Positions 6,405 through 13,695 of a DNA stretch of 19,398 bases are shown piece after piece. The notes below the pieces were generated by a model that made no database searches, was not told the origin of the DNA, and saw only the letters and a program-made list of their open reading frames with translations. This DNA comes from an uncultured Austwickia sp. Lineage in GTDB: Bacteria > Actinomycetota > Actinomycetes > Actinomycetales > Dermatophilaceae. A program made the position numbers and the translations under genes. Numbering within the stretch: the stretch's first letter is position 1; each line of letters begins with the position of its first letter. The stretch spans positions 1-19,398 of the forward strand of contig CAKUSI010000038.1 of NCBI GenBank assembly GCA_934678955.1, read 5' to 3'.

Positions 6405-9035
6405 ATGGGCGTTCGCCCCGAGTACTTCACGGCCGCGTCGGCCGCCTCCCCGTACTACCGTGCTGCGCGCCGGATGGACGAGATGGTCAAGCCCGGCCCA
6501 GCGCTGCAGACGGAGGAACTGCCCCCCGGATGGCTGCGCCAGGTCTGGGACGTCTGGGAGGGCTGGACGCCGCGGGAGTGGCGTCCCCGCCTCCAGGGCT
6601 GGAAGATCCATGTATCGGCCTCGCTCCGCGACGCCGAGGAGACCCTGGCGCGGACGACCCGGGTGTGCGTCGAGCACGGGGTGGCCTTCAAGTTCCTGCC
6701 GAGCACGGCCCAACTGGCGTTCAGCAACGGCAAGCAGAACGATCGCGGCCAGTCGGGGAAGTTCATCACCATCTATCCCGATGACGACGACCAGTTGGCG
6801 ACCCTGCTGGCCGCCCTGGAGACGGTGCTCGCCGGCCAGGAGGGGCCCTACATCCTCAGCGACCTCCGGTATGGGGAGGCGCCGGTGTACGTCCGCCACG
6901 GTGGGATCATGCCCCTCAGCTATCCCGACGGCGTCGATGAGCCCGTCAGCGCGGTGGTCGCCGGGCCGGAGCAGGTGCTCGTCCCCGATGCCCGCCAGCC
7001 GCGCTTCCAGGTCCCCGATGGGGTCGACCTCCCGCGGTGCCTGGACGCCGCACACGAGCGGTCCCGGCGGAGCGAACCCAGCCGGCTGCGGGAGTTCAAG
7101 GCGATCACGCCGCTGCACTTCAGCAACGCCGGTGGCGTCTACCGGGCCACGCTACCCGACGGGACCCGTCGCGTCCTGCGCGAGGCACGCCCCCACACCG
7201 GGCTGGATGGTCGAGGCCGTGACGCGATCACCCGCCAGCACGAGGAGGAGGCCGTCCTGTGGGACCTCTCCGGGGTCGAGGGGGTCCAGCAGATCCGGGG
7301 GTCGTTCACCGCCTGGGAGCACCGCTATCTCGAGCTCGACCACGTGGATGGGCTCACCCTGAGCGGGTGGATCGTCCGCAACGCGCCGGCCCAGGGCGCT
7401 GCGACGCCCGACGACGTGGCCGCCTACGGTCGCCGGTGCGTGGCCGTCGCGGGGCGCCTGGTGGAGATCATCGAGCGCATCCATGCGGCCGGTTGGTGCG
7501 TCGGCGACCTGCACCCGGGCAACGTGATGGTCACCGACGACGACGAGGTCGTCGTCCTGGACCTCGAGGACGCCACCCGGTTGGGCGAGGACCGGGTCGT
7601 CGGGTTCCGCGTCTACGAGTTCTGCGCCCCGCACGGATTCTCGGCGGAGGAGGCGGACTGGTACGCGGTTTCCCGGTCGGTGATGATGCTCTTCGTCACC
7701 GACTGGGAGCTGGAGGTCATCGCCCCGGACTACTGGGCAGAGGCGCTGCGCCGCGTCGCCACCGAGCACGGCCCGGAGGCCGCCCGGCTCATCGAGGAGG
7801 TGTGCAGCCGCTTCCCCGCGACGCGGCACCTGCTCTCCCCCGATGAGACCGTGGGCCTGTGGCCCCAGACCCCGGAGCCGGTCTCGGCCATCGCAGGGCT
7901 CGACGCGGGCATCACTTGGTCGCGCAGGTTCTCCCCGGACGGCTCCTACCCCGGCGACCCGGCGGGCTATGGCAGCGAGGCCTTCGCGCACGGCCGGGCC
8001 GGAGTGGTCTGGGCCCGCGCCCGGCTCGACCTCCCGATCCCGGACGCCGATGTGGACGCCCTGGCCACGGCCGCGGCCGCGTGGCCCCGACACGGGCACC
8101 CCGGCCTGTTCGACGGCCTCGCGGGCATCGCCCTGGCGCTCGCCGATGCGGGCCGTCCCGATGCCGCGGTGTCCGCCGCCACAGCCGCCCTGGCCTCCGC
8201 TGCCGGACGCCGCAGGCTCGACCTGCACGGGGGCATGGCCGGGGTCGTGCTGGCGGGCCTGGAGGTGGCCCGCTGCAGCGGGGACGACGGGCTCAGGGCG
8301 ACCGCGCACGCCGAGCTGGACCGGCTCGACCGCGCCCTGCCCGGCCACGGCCCGTGCTGGGACGCACTCACCCATCGTCGCGGGCTCCACCACGGCCTCT
8401 CCGGGGTGGCCCTCGCGCTCCTGTCGGCACACCTGCTGACGGGGGACCCGCATCGCCTGGACCGAGCGATCGACCTGCTGCGCGCCGACGTCGCGGCCTG
8501 CGAGGTGGGTCCCGACGGCGAGGCGATGGTCATCGACGTGGACAACGGGCGCGCGCTGCCGTACCTCGACTGGGGTAGCGCGGGCGTCTGGACGGTCGTC
8601 CAGGTCGCCGAGCGGGCGGCCCGACAGCAGCTGCTCACCGACGCCCAACGGGCCACCTTCGTGAGCGCCGCGTCCGCGCACTTCTACATCTACCCGAGCC
8701 TCCATCGCGGCCGGGCCGGCACCTTGGTCGCCCTGGCCGGCGACGGCGACGGATCCGCTGGGGCTGTGGAACACCAGACCGACCTGCTACTGCGCACCCT
8801 GCTGCACCGCGACGGCATGGGTTTCGTCGCGGGGGAGGGCTTCCTGCGGCTCAGCTCGGACCTGGCGACCGGCGCGGCCGGGGTGATGGTCGCGCTGCAC
8901 GCCGTGGGCGCCGGCCGCCCCTTCGACGCGTTGCCCCTGGGCCGAGCGACGGCGAACCTCCTCGCCGCGTTGCCGGTGCCGACCGTCCCGGTCCTCGACC
9001 TCGACGCGGTCGGGCAGGTGGCCAGCCATGGCTGA
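6405..9035 (+). CDS. lanKC: Class III lanthipeptide synthetase LanKC
   Basis: A protein of 876 residues from ATG 6405 with GGAGG just upstream. The frame is open from 6318, but that extension has no such site. Domain order is lyase, kinase, cyclase. The N-terminal phospho-Ser/Thr lyase region (about 1-200) includes AFKFLPS with K96 and GKFITIYP. The kinase (about 205-480) has a Gly-rich NAGGVYRA, VLREARPHTG, catalytic VGDLHPGNVMV with D368, and the metal-binding loop VLDLEDA with D386. The ATP-binding Lys position appears to be Arg259. The C-terminal LanC-like toroid (about 510-876) keeps repeated G-x-AG turns (GLHHGLSG, GSAGVWTV, GAAGVMVAL). LHRGRAG stands where zinc-type cyclases have a Cys-His pair, so this is class III rather than class IV. 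It should phosphorylate, eliminate and cyclise Ser/Cys in the four peptides encoded just downstream, using GTP or ATP. Its last 8 bases overlap the first precursor gene. Confidence 0.93.
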   Translation: MGVRPEYFTAASAASPYYRAARRMDEMVKPGPALQTEELPPGWLRQVWDVWEGWTPREWRPRLQGWKIHVSASLRDAEETLARTTRVCVEHGVAFKFLPSTAQLAFSNGKQNDRGQSGKFITIYPDDDDQLATLLAALETVLAGQEGPYILSDLRYGEAPVYVRHGGIMPLSYPDGVDEPVSAVVAGPEQVLVPDARQPRFQVPDGVDLPRCLDAAHERSRRSEPSRLREFKAITPLHFSNAGGVYRATLPDGTRRVLREARPHTGLDGRGRDAITRQHEEEAVLWDLSGVEGVQQIRGSFTAWEHRYLELDHVDGLTLSGWIVRNAPAQGAATPDDVAAYGRRCVAVAGRLVEIIERIHAAGWCVGDLHPGNVMVTDDDEVVVLDLEDATRLGEDRVVGFRVYEFCAPHGFSAEEADWYAVSRSVMMLFVTDWELEVIAPDYWAEALRRVATEHGPEAARLIEEVCSRFPATRHLLSPDETVGLWPQTPEPVSAIAGLDAGITWSRRFSPDGSYPGDPAGYGSEAFAHGRAGVVWARARLDLPIPDADVDALATAAAAWPRHGHPGLFDGLAGIALALADAGRPDAAVSAATAALASAAGRRRLDLHGGMAGVVLAGLEVARCSGDDGLRATAHAELDRLDRALPGHGPCWDALTHRRGLHHGLSGVALALLSAHLLTGDPHRLDRAIDLLRADVAACEVGPDGEAMVIDVDNGRALPYLDWGSAGVWTVVQVAERAARQQLLTDAQRATFVSAASAHFYIYPSLHRGRAGTLVALAGDGDGSAGAVEHQTDLLLRTLLHRDGMGFVAGEGFLRLSSDLATGAAGVMVALHAVGAGRPFDALPLGRATANLLAALPVPTVPVLDLDAVGQVASHG

Positions 9036-9147
9036 CGTGCTCGTCCTGCAGGACATCGACCTGGTCGACACCCCCGCCGACCTCTACAACTCCACCAACA
9101 GCGTCTACGCATGCGTCCAGATGAGCCACCTCAGCGTGGGCTGTTGA
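9028..9147 (+). CDS. lanA1: Class III lanthipeptide precursor 1
   Basis: A 39-residue peptide that starts inside the end of lanKC (8-base overlap), with AGGTGG six bases before its ATG. The leader MADVLVLQDIDLVDTP carries the VLxLQ helix motif known to engage class III synthetases and a TP at 15-16. The core has two ring motifs: S22-x2-S25-x3-C29 and S33-x2-S36-x2-C39, each matching S-x2-S-x(2-5)-C, which gives labionin or lanthionine. The last residue is Cys39, so the second ring would close at the C terminus, as in labyrinthopeptins. Translational coupling to lanKC and the weaker ribosome site suggest a lower level than the next two precursors. Whether rings become labionin or lanthionine cannot be told from sequence. 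Confidence 0.85.
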   Translation: MADVLVLQDIDLVDTPADLYNSTNSVYACVQMSHLSVGC

Positions 9148-9166
9148 ACGGCACAACCACCGCGAG

Positions 9167-9177
9167 AGGAGGTGATC
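9167..9177 (+). promoter_or_regulatory. Full-length Shine-Dalgarno of precursor 2
   Basis: AGGAGGTGATC, ending 3 bases before the ATG at 9181, is an 11-base complement to the conserved 3' end of bacterial 16S rRNA. Unusually complete; implies strong translation initiation of the small precursor. Confidence 0.8.
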
Positions 9178-9180
9178 ACC

Positions 9181-9312
9181 ATGTCTGACGTTCTCGGCAT
9201 GCAGGAAGGGTCCGAGACCCCCGAGGAGGAGAAGCTCGTCATCCGCAGCTTCATGTCCCAGTACGCGTGGTGCTGGCAGGCGAAGAGCAACGTGTCCACC
9301 ATCTGCCTCTGA
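9181..9312 (+). CDS. lanA2: Class III lanthipeptide precursor 2
   Basis: A 43-residue peptide beginning MSDVLGMQEGSETPEEEK, with the class III leader helix in the variant form VLGMQ and a TP at 13-14 aligned with the other precursors. Core ring motifs are S23-x2-S26-x4-C31 and S36-x2-S39-x2-C42, followed by a single C-terminal Leu. The first ring is one residue larger than in its siblings and contains Trp30, with another Trp at 32. The linker QAK is basic. It shares SNVS before the last ring with precursor 3. Starts from a near-perfect ribosome site. Too short for most gene finders, but the leader motif, ring pattern and position behind lanKC make it secure. Confidence 0.88.
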   Translation: MSDVLGMQEGSETPEEEKLVIRSFMSQYAWCWQAKSNVSTICL

Positions 9313-9347
9313 CCGCATCCCCCACCCATCCCACCCAGCGAATCGAG

Positions 9348-9358
9348 AGGAGGTGATC
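9348..9358 (+). promoter_or_regulatory. Full-length Shine-Dalgarno of precursor 3
   Basis: AGGAGGTGATC again, 3 bases before ATG 9362. The flanking GAGAGGAGGTGATC is identical to that in front of precursor 2, suggesting the precursor cassettes were duplicated together with their translation signal. Confidence 0.8.
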
Positions 9359-9361
9359 GTC

Positions 9362-9508
9362 ATGGCCGACATCCTCAAGCTGCAGTCCAAGGGTCCCGAA
9401 ACCCCCGGCGAGCGCAAGTTCACGCTGCCGTTCCCGCGCAGCAACACGTCCCTGGCCGTGTGCCTCGCGCGGAGCAACGTCTCCGTGTTCTGCCCGATCC
9501 TCTTCTGA
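9362..9508 (+). CDS. lanA3: Class III lanthipeptide precursor 3
   Basis: A 48-residue peptide beginning MADILKLQSKGPETPGERK, which holds the canonical ILxLQ class III leader motif at 4-8 and TP at 14-15. The leader ends in TLPFPR, so Pro25 lies just one residue before the core. Core ring motifs are S27-x2-S30-x3-C34 and S38-x2-S41-x2-C44, linked by LAR, with a hydrophobic four-residue tail PILF. Leader and core fit S-x2-S-x(2-5)-C peptides of the labyrinthopeptin type. It has the longest leader and the only proline-containing tail of the four, so the final product should be the most hydrophobic. The stop is followed 8 bases later by a strong hairpin. Confidence 0.88.
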   Translation: MADILKLQSKGPETPGERKFTLPFPRSNTSLAVCLARSNVSVFCPILF

Positions 9509-9515
9509 CGCCGCG

Positions 9516-9541
9516 GCGCCGCAGCCCGTCGGCTGCGGCGC
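9516..9541 (+). promoter_or_regulatory. Perfect 11-bp stem-loop between precursor 3 and precursor 4
   Basis: Arms GCGCCGCAGCC and GGCTGCGGCGC pair completely around a 4-base loop CGTC. No T-run follows, so it is not a standard terminator. It starts 8 bases after the precursor 3 stop. Such hairpins often protect upstream mRNA or cause partial termination, raising precursor mRNA over the exporter and peptidase messages downstream. The effect is inferred. Confidence 0.6.
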
Positions 9542-9604
9542 AACGCGGTTGACCACCACCCGATGCGCCGACAGCGCAGCACCACACGAAGGGAAGTGAC
9601 CTCC

Positions 9605-9730
9605 ATGGCCGAGGTGATCCAACTCCAACATGAAGAACCCGAGGTCCCGGACGAGCCCAAGGCGTCCAACGTCTCGTACTTCGCCTGCAACAACTCCAAC
9701 TACAGCCAGACGCTCTGCTGGCGGTTCTGA
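9605..9730 (+). CDS. lanA4: Class III lanthipeptide precursor 4
   Basis: A 41-residue peptide beginning MAEVIQLQHEEPEVPDEPKA, with leader motif VIQLQ, VP at 14-15 and a further Pro18 just before the core. Core rings are S21-x2-S24-x3-C28 and S31-x2-S34-x3-C38, directly adjacent with only NN between them, and an aromatic/basic tail WRF. It is the only precursor with two x3 rings and a Cys not followed by an aliphatic or terminal position. It sits behind the stem-loop and has a weaker ribosome site (GGGAAG, about 9 bases upstream) than precursors 2 and 3. It may therefore be a minor product or play a different role, for example a second component. Confidence 0.87.
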   Translation: MAEVIQLQHEEPEVPDEPKASNVSYFACNNSNYSQTLCWRF

Positions 9731-9758
9731 CCACCAACACACGGACGGAGGGCGATCG

Positions 9759-11600
9759 ATGATGTCGGGGCACACGACCAGCGCCGAACACATCGGCGAG
9801 CTGTTGGCCGACCCCCCTCGGGGGCCGATGCGCCGCTTGGTGAAGGTGCTGCGGTCCGATCCACGGGCCGTGGTCCTGGCCTGGGTGGGGACCGTCCTGG
9901 CCTCGCTGGCGTCCCTCGCCCAGCCCGCCCTCACCGGGGAGGTGGTCGCCGCCCTGCAGGCGTTCGACCTGTCCCGGATCATGGTCGTCGGCGGACTCCT
10001 CGTCGGCGCGGCTCTGGTCGCATCGGCGCTGACGATGGCCGTCAACCTCCTGGTGAACTACTCGGGCAACAGGCTCGTGCGGCGCTTCCGCGACGAGTCG
10101 GCCCAGGTCGCGTTGCGGGTGCCGGTCGCCCGGTTGGTCGACCACCCGACCGCGGACCTGGTGTCCCGCTGCGCGATCGACTCCGAGAAGATGGGCGACG
10201 TCTTCACCCGCGGTCCAATCCAGGCCCTGGGCAGCCTCGTCCTGGTGATCGGATCCCTGATCCATATGCTGCTCATCGACCCCGTGCTGACCGTGTCGGC
10301 GCTCGGGCTGTGCCTGGTGTCGCTGGCGGTCGTGGTCGTGGTCTCGAACCGGCTCACCGGCGTCGCCCTCGCCCGCCAGGAAGCCCAGGGCGCCTATGTC
10401 GCGGAGGTCACCCGCGCGCTCGACTCGGTCCTCACCCTCCGGGCGTTCGTGGCCAACGCCTTCGCGCTGGGACGCCTCACCACCAGCAGCCAACGCCTGC
10501 AGGACGCCGCCAACCGGGTGGCCCGCACCCAGGCCTTCATGCAGCCGCTCGTCACGGGCCTCATCCAGGCGACCCTGCTCGTGATCGTGCTGCTCGCCTT
10601 CCTGCGGGTGCAGACCGGGGCGCTGCCCCCCGACTCCCTGGTCGCCTTCTTCCTGTACACGATGCTCCTCATCGGGCCCATCGCCGGCTCGACCGAGACG
10701 GTCATGCTCATGGCCGAGACGCTCGGTTCCCTGCAACGACTGGTGGACCTGCGCGCCCTGACCGAGCGGTTGCCGCATGCCGGCGTGCAGGTCACCGAAC
10801 GGATCGACGGGCTGACCCTGGAGGATTACGGCAACCGGCCCCGCGCCGACCCCGACCTCCTCGACGGGGAGATCAGTTTCCGCAACGTCACGGTCACCCA
10901 CCCGGGGGCCGCCGAGACCGAGGGGGCGCGGGAGCACGCGATCAGCGACGTGTCCTTCGACATCGCCCCCGGGTCCTGGGTGACACTGACCGGCACGTCC
11001 GGGTCGGGCAAGTCGACGATCCTGTCGGTCCTGGAGCGTTTCGTCGTGCCCAGCACCGGCCTAGTCCTCATGGACGGCATCCCCATCGACGTGCGGGACG
11101 AGGACGTCTACCGCAGCCAGGTCGGCTACATCGAACAGTCGTGCCCGCTGTTCGCCGGAACCGTCCGGGACAACCTCCTGCTCGGCCGGGACACGATCAG
11201 CGACGACGAGTGCTGGGAGATGGTGGATCGGGTGGGCCTGCTGGCCACGCTCCGGCAGCGGCCCGAGGGGCTGGACGCCCCGGTGGGGGAGTCCGTCCAC
11301 GCCTTCTCCGGGGGCGAACGGCAACGCCTCGCCATCGCCCGGACCCTGCTCCGCCGACCGCGCGTGCTGTTGCTCGACGAGATCACCTCCGGTCTGGATG
11401 TGCTCAACCGCGCCCAGGTCCTCGAGCTGATCCGGTCCACCATGAGCGGCATCACCACGCTCTCGGCCGGGCACGGACGCCACGCCACGGAGGGCGCCGA
11501 CCAGGTGCTCGTGCTCGACGGCGGCCGCCTCGTCGAGAGCGGCCACCCGGACGCCGTGGCCCGCCGATCGGCCCTCTTCCGCTCGTTGATCGCGCAGTGA
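9759..11600 (+). CDS. lanT: ABC exporter (membrane domain fused to ATPase), lanthipeptide export
   Basis: A protein of 613 residues from ATG 9759, with GGAGGG six bases upstream. The frame is open from 9630, but that part overlaps precursor 4. The membrane domain (about residues 45-335) has six predicted helices, including TVLASLASLAQPALTGEVVA. The ATPase domain has Walker A GTSGSGKST (412-420), signature FSGGERQRLAIARTL, Walker B VLLLDEITSGLD, and an H-loop region reading TTLSAGHGRH. This is the ABCB-like half-transporter layout that works as a homodimer. There is no N-terminal C39 peptidase, so leader removal must come from elsewhere, most simply the S9 peptidase encoded next (TGATG overlap). 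Position argues for export of the class III peptides. Symbol is used by role. Confidence 0.88.
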   Translation: MMSGHTTSAEHIGELLADPPRGPMRRLVKVLRSDPRAVVLAWVGTVLASLASLAQPALTGEVVAALQAFDLSRIMVVGGLLVGAALVASALTMAVNLLVNYSGNRLVRRFRDESAQVALRVPVARLVDHPTADLVSRCAIDSEKMGDVFTRGPIQALGSLVLVIGSLIHMLLIDPVLTVSALGLCLVSLAVVVVVSNRLTGVALARQEAQGAYVAEVTRALDSVLTLRAFVANAFALGRLTTSSQRLQDAANRVARTQAFMQPLVTGLIQATLLVIVLLAFLRVQTGALPPDSLVAFFLYTMLLIGPIAGSTETVMLMAETLGSLQRLVDLRALTERLPHAGVQVTERIDGLTLEDYGNRPRADPDLLDGEISFRNVTVTHPGAAETEGAREHAISDVSFDIAPGSWVTLTGTSGSGKSTILSVLERFVVPSTGLVLMDGIPIDVRDEDVYRSQVGYIEQSCPLFAGTVRDNLLLGRDTISDDECWEMVDRVGLLATLRQRPEGLDAPVGESVHAFSGGERQRLAIARTLLRRPRVLLLDEITSGLDVLNRAQVLELIRSTMSGITTLSAGHGRHATEGADQVLVLDGGRLVESGHPDAVARRSALFRSLIAQ

Positions 11601-13606
11601 TGGGGACGGGCGCGGCCACCGGGGCCGCCTGCGACCGGTACGCGTGGGTGGACGACCTCACCCAGGGGGCGCTCCTGGACGAGCTCGCCCGGCACGGCGT
11701 CGCGCTGGCCGGGCGTCCCGAACCGGAGGATCGGGCCCAACACCTGGCCGACGAGGACGAACGGGATCGCTTCCAGCTGATCCCGCTGGGGAACTCGTGG
11801 TTCCGGCTGGAGCCGGACTCCGGCGGCCGGTTGTGGGGCAGCTTCGTGCCGGACCCGCGCTGGCCGCACGTGACTGACGGGCGGCCGCCGGTCCGGATCG
11901 ACGACGACTCCCAGGATCTTGAGGGATGGCTGACGGCGCGGGCCGACATCGAGGGCACCGGATCGCGTTGGGTCAACGTGCTGCGACGCCCCGAGCGCGA
12001 GGCCTACGTCGCCCTGCTGTACGAAGCGGGCGACGTCGCGCCGCAGCGCCGCCTGCTCGTGCCGGGCGTCTACCCCGACATCAGCCTGGTCGCCGACGGG
12101 CGACGCCTGGCGTTCGTCGAACCGGACCGCGAGGTGCGCGGTGGGCAGCACGCCGTGGTGGCCGACGCCGACCCCGACCGGTTCGAGGACTCCCGGGTCG
12201 TGATCGCATCCTCCCCGGTCGGGGGGCTCGGGATCAGGCCCTGCTCGGTGCGGCGCTACTTCAAGCTGTCGCACGGCATCCGCTCCGAGCGGGTGTGGGA
12301 CCTCGTGGACTCCCTCGCCGCACGACCCCGGCCCATCCTGGTGCCCGGCAGCCCCGCCGACCCGGCCCTGTTCGACGTCGCCCAACTCGACGGCCAGGAC
12401 GTCGTCGTGCAGCTGATCAACCACGACGGCCACTGGACGCTGCGCGCCAGCGTCATCACCCGCGGCGAGGTCCTGCGGGGCTGGTCCTGCGCGACGGGAC
12501 CGGGGCGTGCCAAGGAGATCAGCACCGGGACCGGGTTCGCGGTCGTCCGGGTGGCACACGACGGCGAGGAGTTCCTGCACCGGATCGCCATCGAGGGCTT
12601 CTCCTCAGGGGGAGCGGCCCTGCTCGCGGCACCCGGCCTGCTGGACCTCTCCATGAACCGGGTCTCCCCGGCGATCGGGTTCGGTGCGGTCGAGATGAGC
12701 GGGGGCATGCCACCGTTCGCCTGGTTCTTCGACAACGCGGGGGACCTCCGCAACGATCCGGACCGTGTCGCCCGTCGCCAGACGACCATGGCGCGCTCCG
12801 CGCGTGAGGCCTACGCCTCCGATGACGGGTACACGGTCGAACTCGACGTCCGGTGGCCGGCGTCCTCGGGGGACCGCCACGTCGGCCCGGTGCTGCTGAT
12901 GCTCTACGGAGCGTACGGGCTCGACCTCGACCTGGACGCCGACCCCGACCTGCGCGCGTGGTTGGACCGCGGCTTCGCGGTGGCCACGCCCCACGTCCGC
13001 GGGGGCGGGCCGGACCGACGGCACCAGGCCGGCACCCGCGCCAAGCGGGACCGCTCCGTGGCCGATGCGGCGGCGGCGATCCGGTACCTGAAGTCCGGGA
13101 GAAGCGCGACGGTGGCGGCCACCGAGCTCGTCGTCATCGGCGCGTCGGCCGGGGGCTTCCTCGCGGCGACCACCGTGAACACGTGCCCCGGCGAGGTGGA
13201 CGTCTGCATCATCGTCAACGGCTTCGTCGACCCGCTGACCAGCCTCCTGCGGGAGGACACGGTCACGACGGCGAGCGACAAGGACGAGTGGGGCGATCCC
13301 GCCACGAACGCCAACGACCTGACGACGCTGCAGCACGTCTCCCCGGTGGGCAACCTCGCCCGCGTCGGGGCCGAGGCCCTCGTCATCGTGGCGGGCGCCG
13401 ACGTCCGGGTCAACCCCCGGCAGGGCCTCAAGTGGGCACTCACCTACCGCTGGCTGGGCGGCCCGGTCGAGCTGTGGTTCGACCCGGACGGTGCCCACGA
13501 CTGCTGGGGCGCGGGTATGCCCCCGCATGCCCTCTTCGACTGGGTCGAGGAGGCGCTCGCCCGGGTCCGCCGTCGCGCCGGATCACCCGGATCGGGCCCT
13601 GCCTAA
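11600..13606 (+). CDS. Prolyl-oligopeptidase (S9) family peptidase, probable leader peptidase
   Basis: A protein of 668 residues starting at ATG 11600, which overlaps the exporter stop (TGATG). The first 80 residues and the following beta-rich part match the propeller region of S9A enzymes (PDRYAWVDD-like opening CDRYAWVDDLTQGALLDEL, a WVNVLRRPEREAYVALL-type segment). The C-terminal alpha/beta hydrolase carries nucleophile S516 in VIGASAGGF, D601 in GADVRVNPRQ and H633 in DGAHDCWG, the expected order and spacing. S9A enzymes cut after Pro in short peptides. FlaP of the flavipeptin cluster is the known class III lanthipeptide example that removes leaders. All four leaders here have a Pro at 14-16, and two have another within 3 residues of the core. 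No signal peptide is seen, so it should act in the cytoplasm. The stop codon lies within a hairpin. Confidence 0.88.
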   Translation: MGTGAATGAACDRYAWVDDLTQGALLDELARHGVALAGRPEPEDRAQHLADEDERDRFQLIPLGNSWFRLEPDSGGRLWGSFVPDPRWPHVTDGRPPVRIDDDSQDLEGWLTARADIEGTGSRWVNVLRRPEREAYVALLYEAGDVAPQRRLLVPGVYPDISLVADGRRLAFVEPDREVRGGQHAVVADADPDRFEDSRVVIASSPVGGLGIRPCSVRRYFKLSHGIRSERVWDLVDSLAARPRPILVPGSPADPALFDVAQLDGQDVVVQLINHDGHWTLRASVITRGEVLRGWSCATGPGRAKEISTGTGFAVVRVAHDGEEFLHRIAIEGFSSGGAALLAAPGLLDLSMNRVSPAIGFGAVEMSGGMPPFAWFFDNAGDLRNDPDRVARRQTTMARSAREAYASDDGYTVELDVRWPASSGDRHVGPVLLMLYGAYGLDLDLDADPDLRAWLDRGFAVATPHVRGGGPDRRHQAGTRAKRDRSVADAAAAIRYLKSGRSATVAATELVVIGASAGGFLAATTVNTCPGEVDVCIIVNGFVDPLTSLLREDTVTTASDKDEWGDPATNANDLTTLQHVSPVGNLARVGAEALVIVAGADVRVNPRQGLKWALTYRWLGGPVELWFDPDGAHDCWGAGMPPHALFDWVEEALARVRRRAGSPGSGPA

Positions 13607-13619
13607 CTTTCAGGCAGGG
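13597..13619 (+). terminator. Hairpin at the end of the lanthipeptide operon
   Basis: CCCTGCCT (13597-13604) pairs perfectly with AGGCAGGG (13612-13619) around a 7-base loop that contains the end of the TAA stop. A T-rich run, TCTTTTCTT, follows about 12 bases later, further away than in textbook terminators. It may stop or weaken transcription into the next ABC genes. Confidence 0.45.
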
Positions 13620-13638
13620 ATCGCTCCCGGGTCTTTTC

Positions 13639-13669
13639 TTGTCGGGAATCCCCTGTGAGTCTGGATACG
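13639..13669 (+). promoter_or_regulatory. Possible promoter of the two-gene ABC transporter
   Basis: TTGTCG (13639-13644) and GATACG (13664-13669) are separated by 19 bases, in a relatively AT-rich 89-base gap before the ATPase gene at 13696. Spacing is slightly long and the -10 is imperfect. The call rests mainly on the upstream hairpin and the clean gap. Confidence 0.3.
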
Positions 13670-13695
13670 ACCCCTCTGGAATGTGAGGAAAGAAA

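Noticed and set aside
7152..8774. Long minus-strand open frame (540 codons) opposite lanKC
   Set aside because: Antisense shadow of a highly GC-rich gene; composition is Gly/Arg/Val/Asp rich with no domain, while the plus strand encodes clear kinase and cyclase motifs.
6405..9035. Class IV synthetase (LanL) instead of class III
   Set aside because: The cyclase lacks the zinc-binding Cys/His set (LHRGRAG where a CHG motif would be), and the leaders carry the LxLQ motif of class III.
10310..11599. Upstream 430 codons of the frame that encodes the S9 peptidase
   Set aside because: They overlap the exporter gene in another frame and read as Arg/Pro/Gly-rich noise; the peptidase begins at the coupled ATG 11600.
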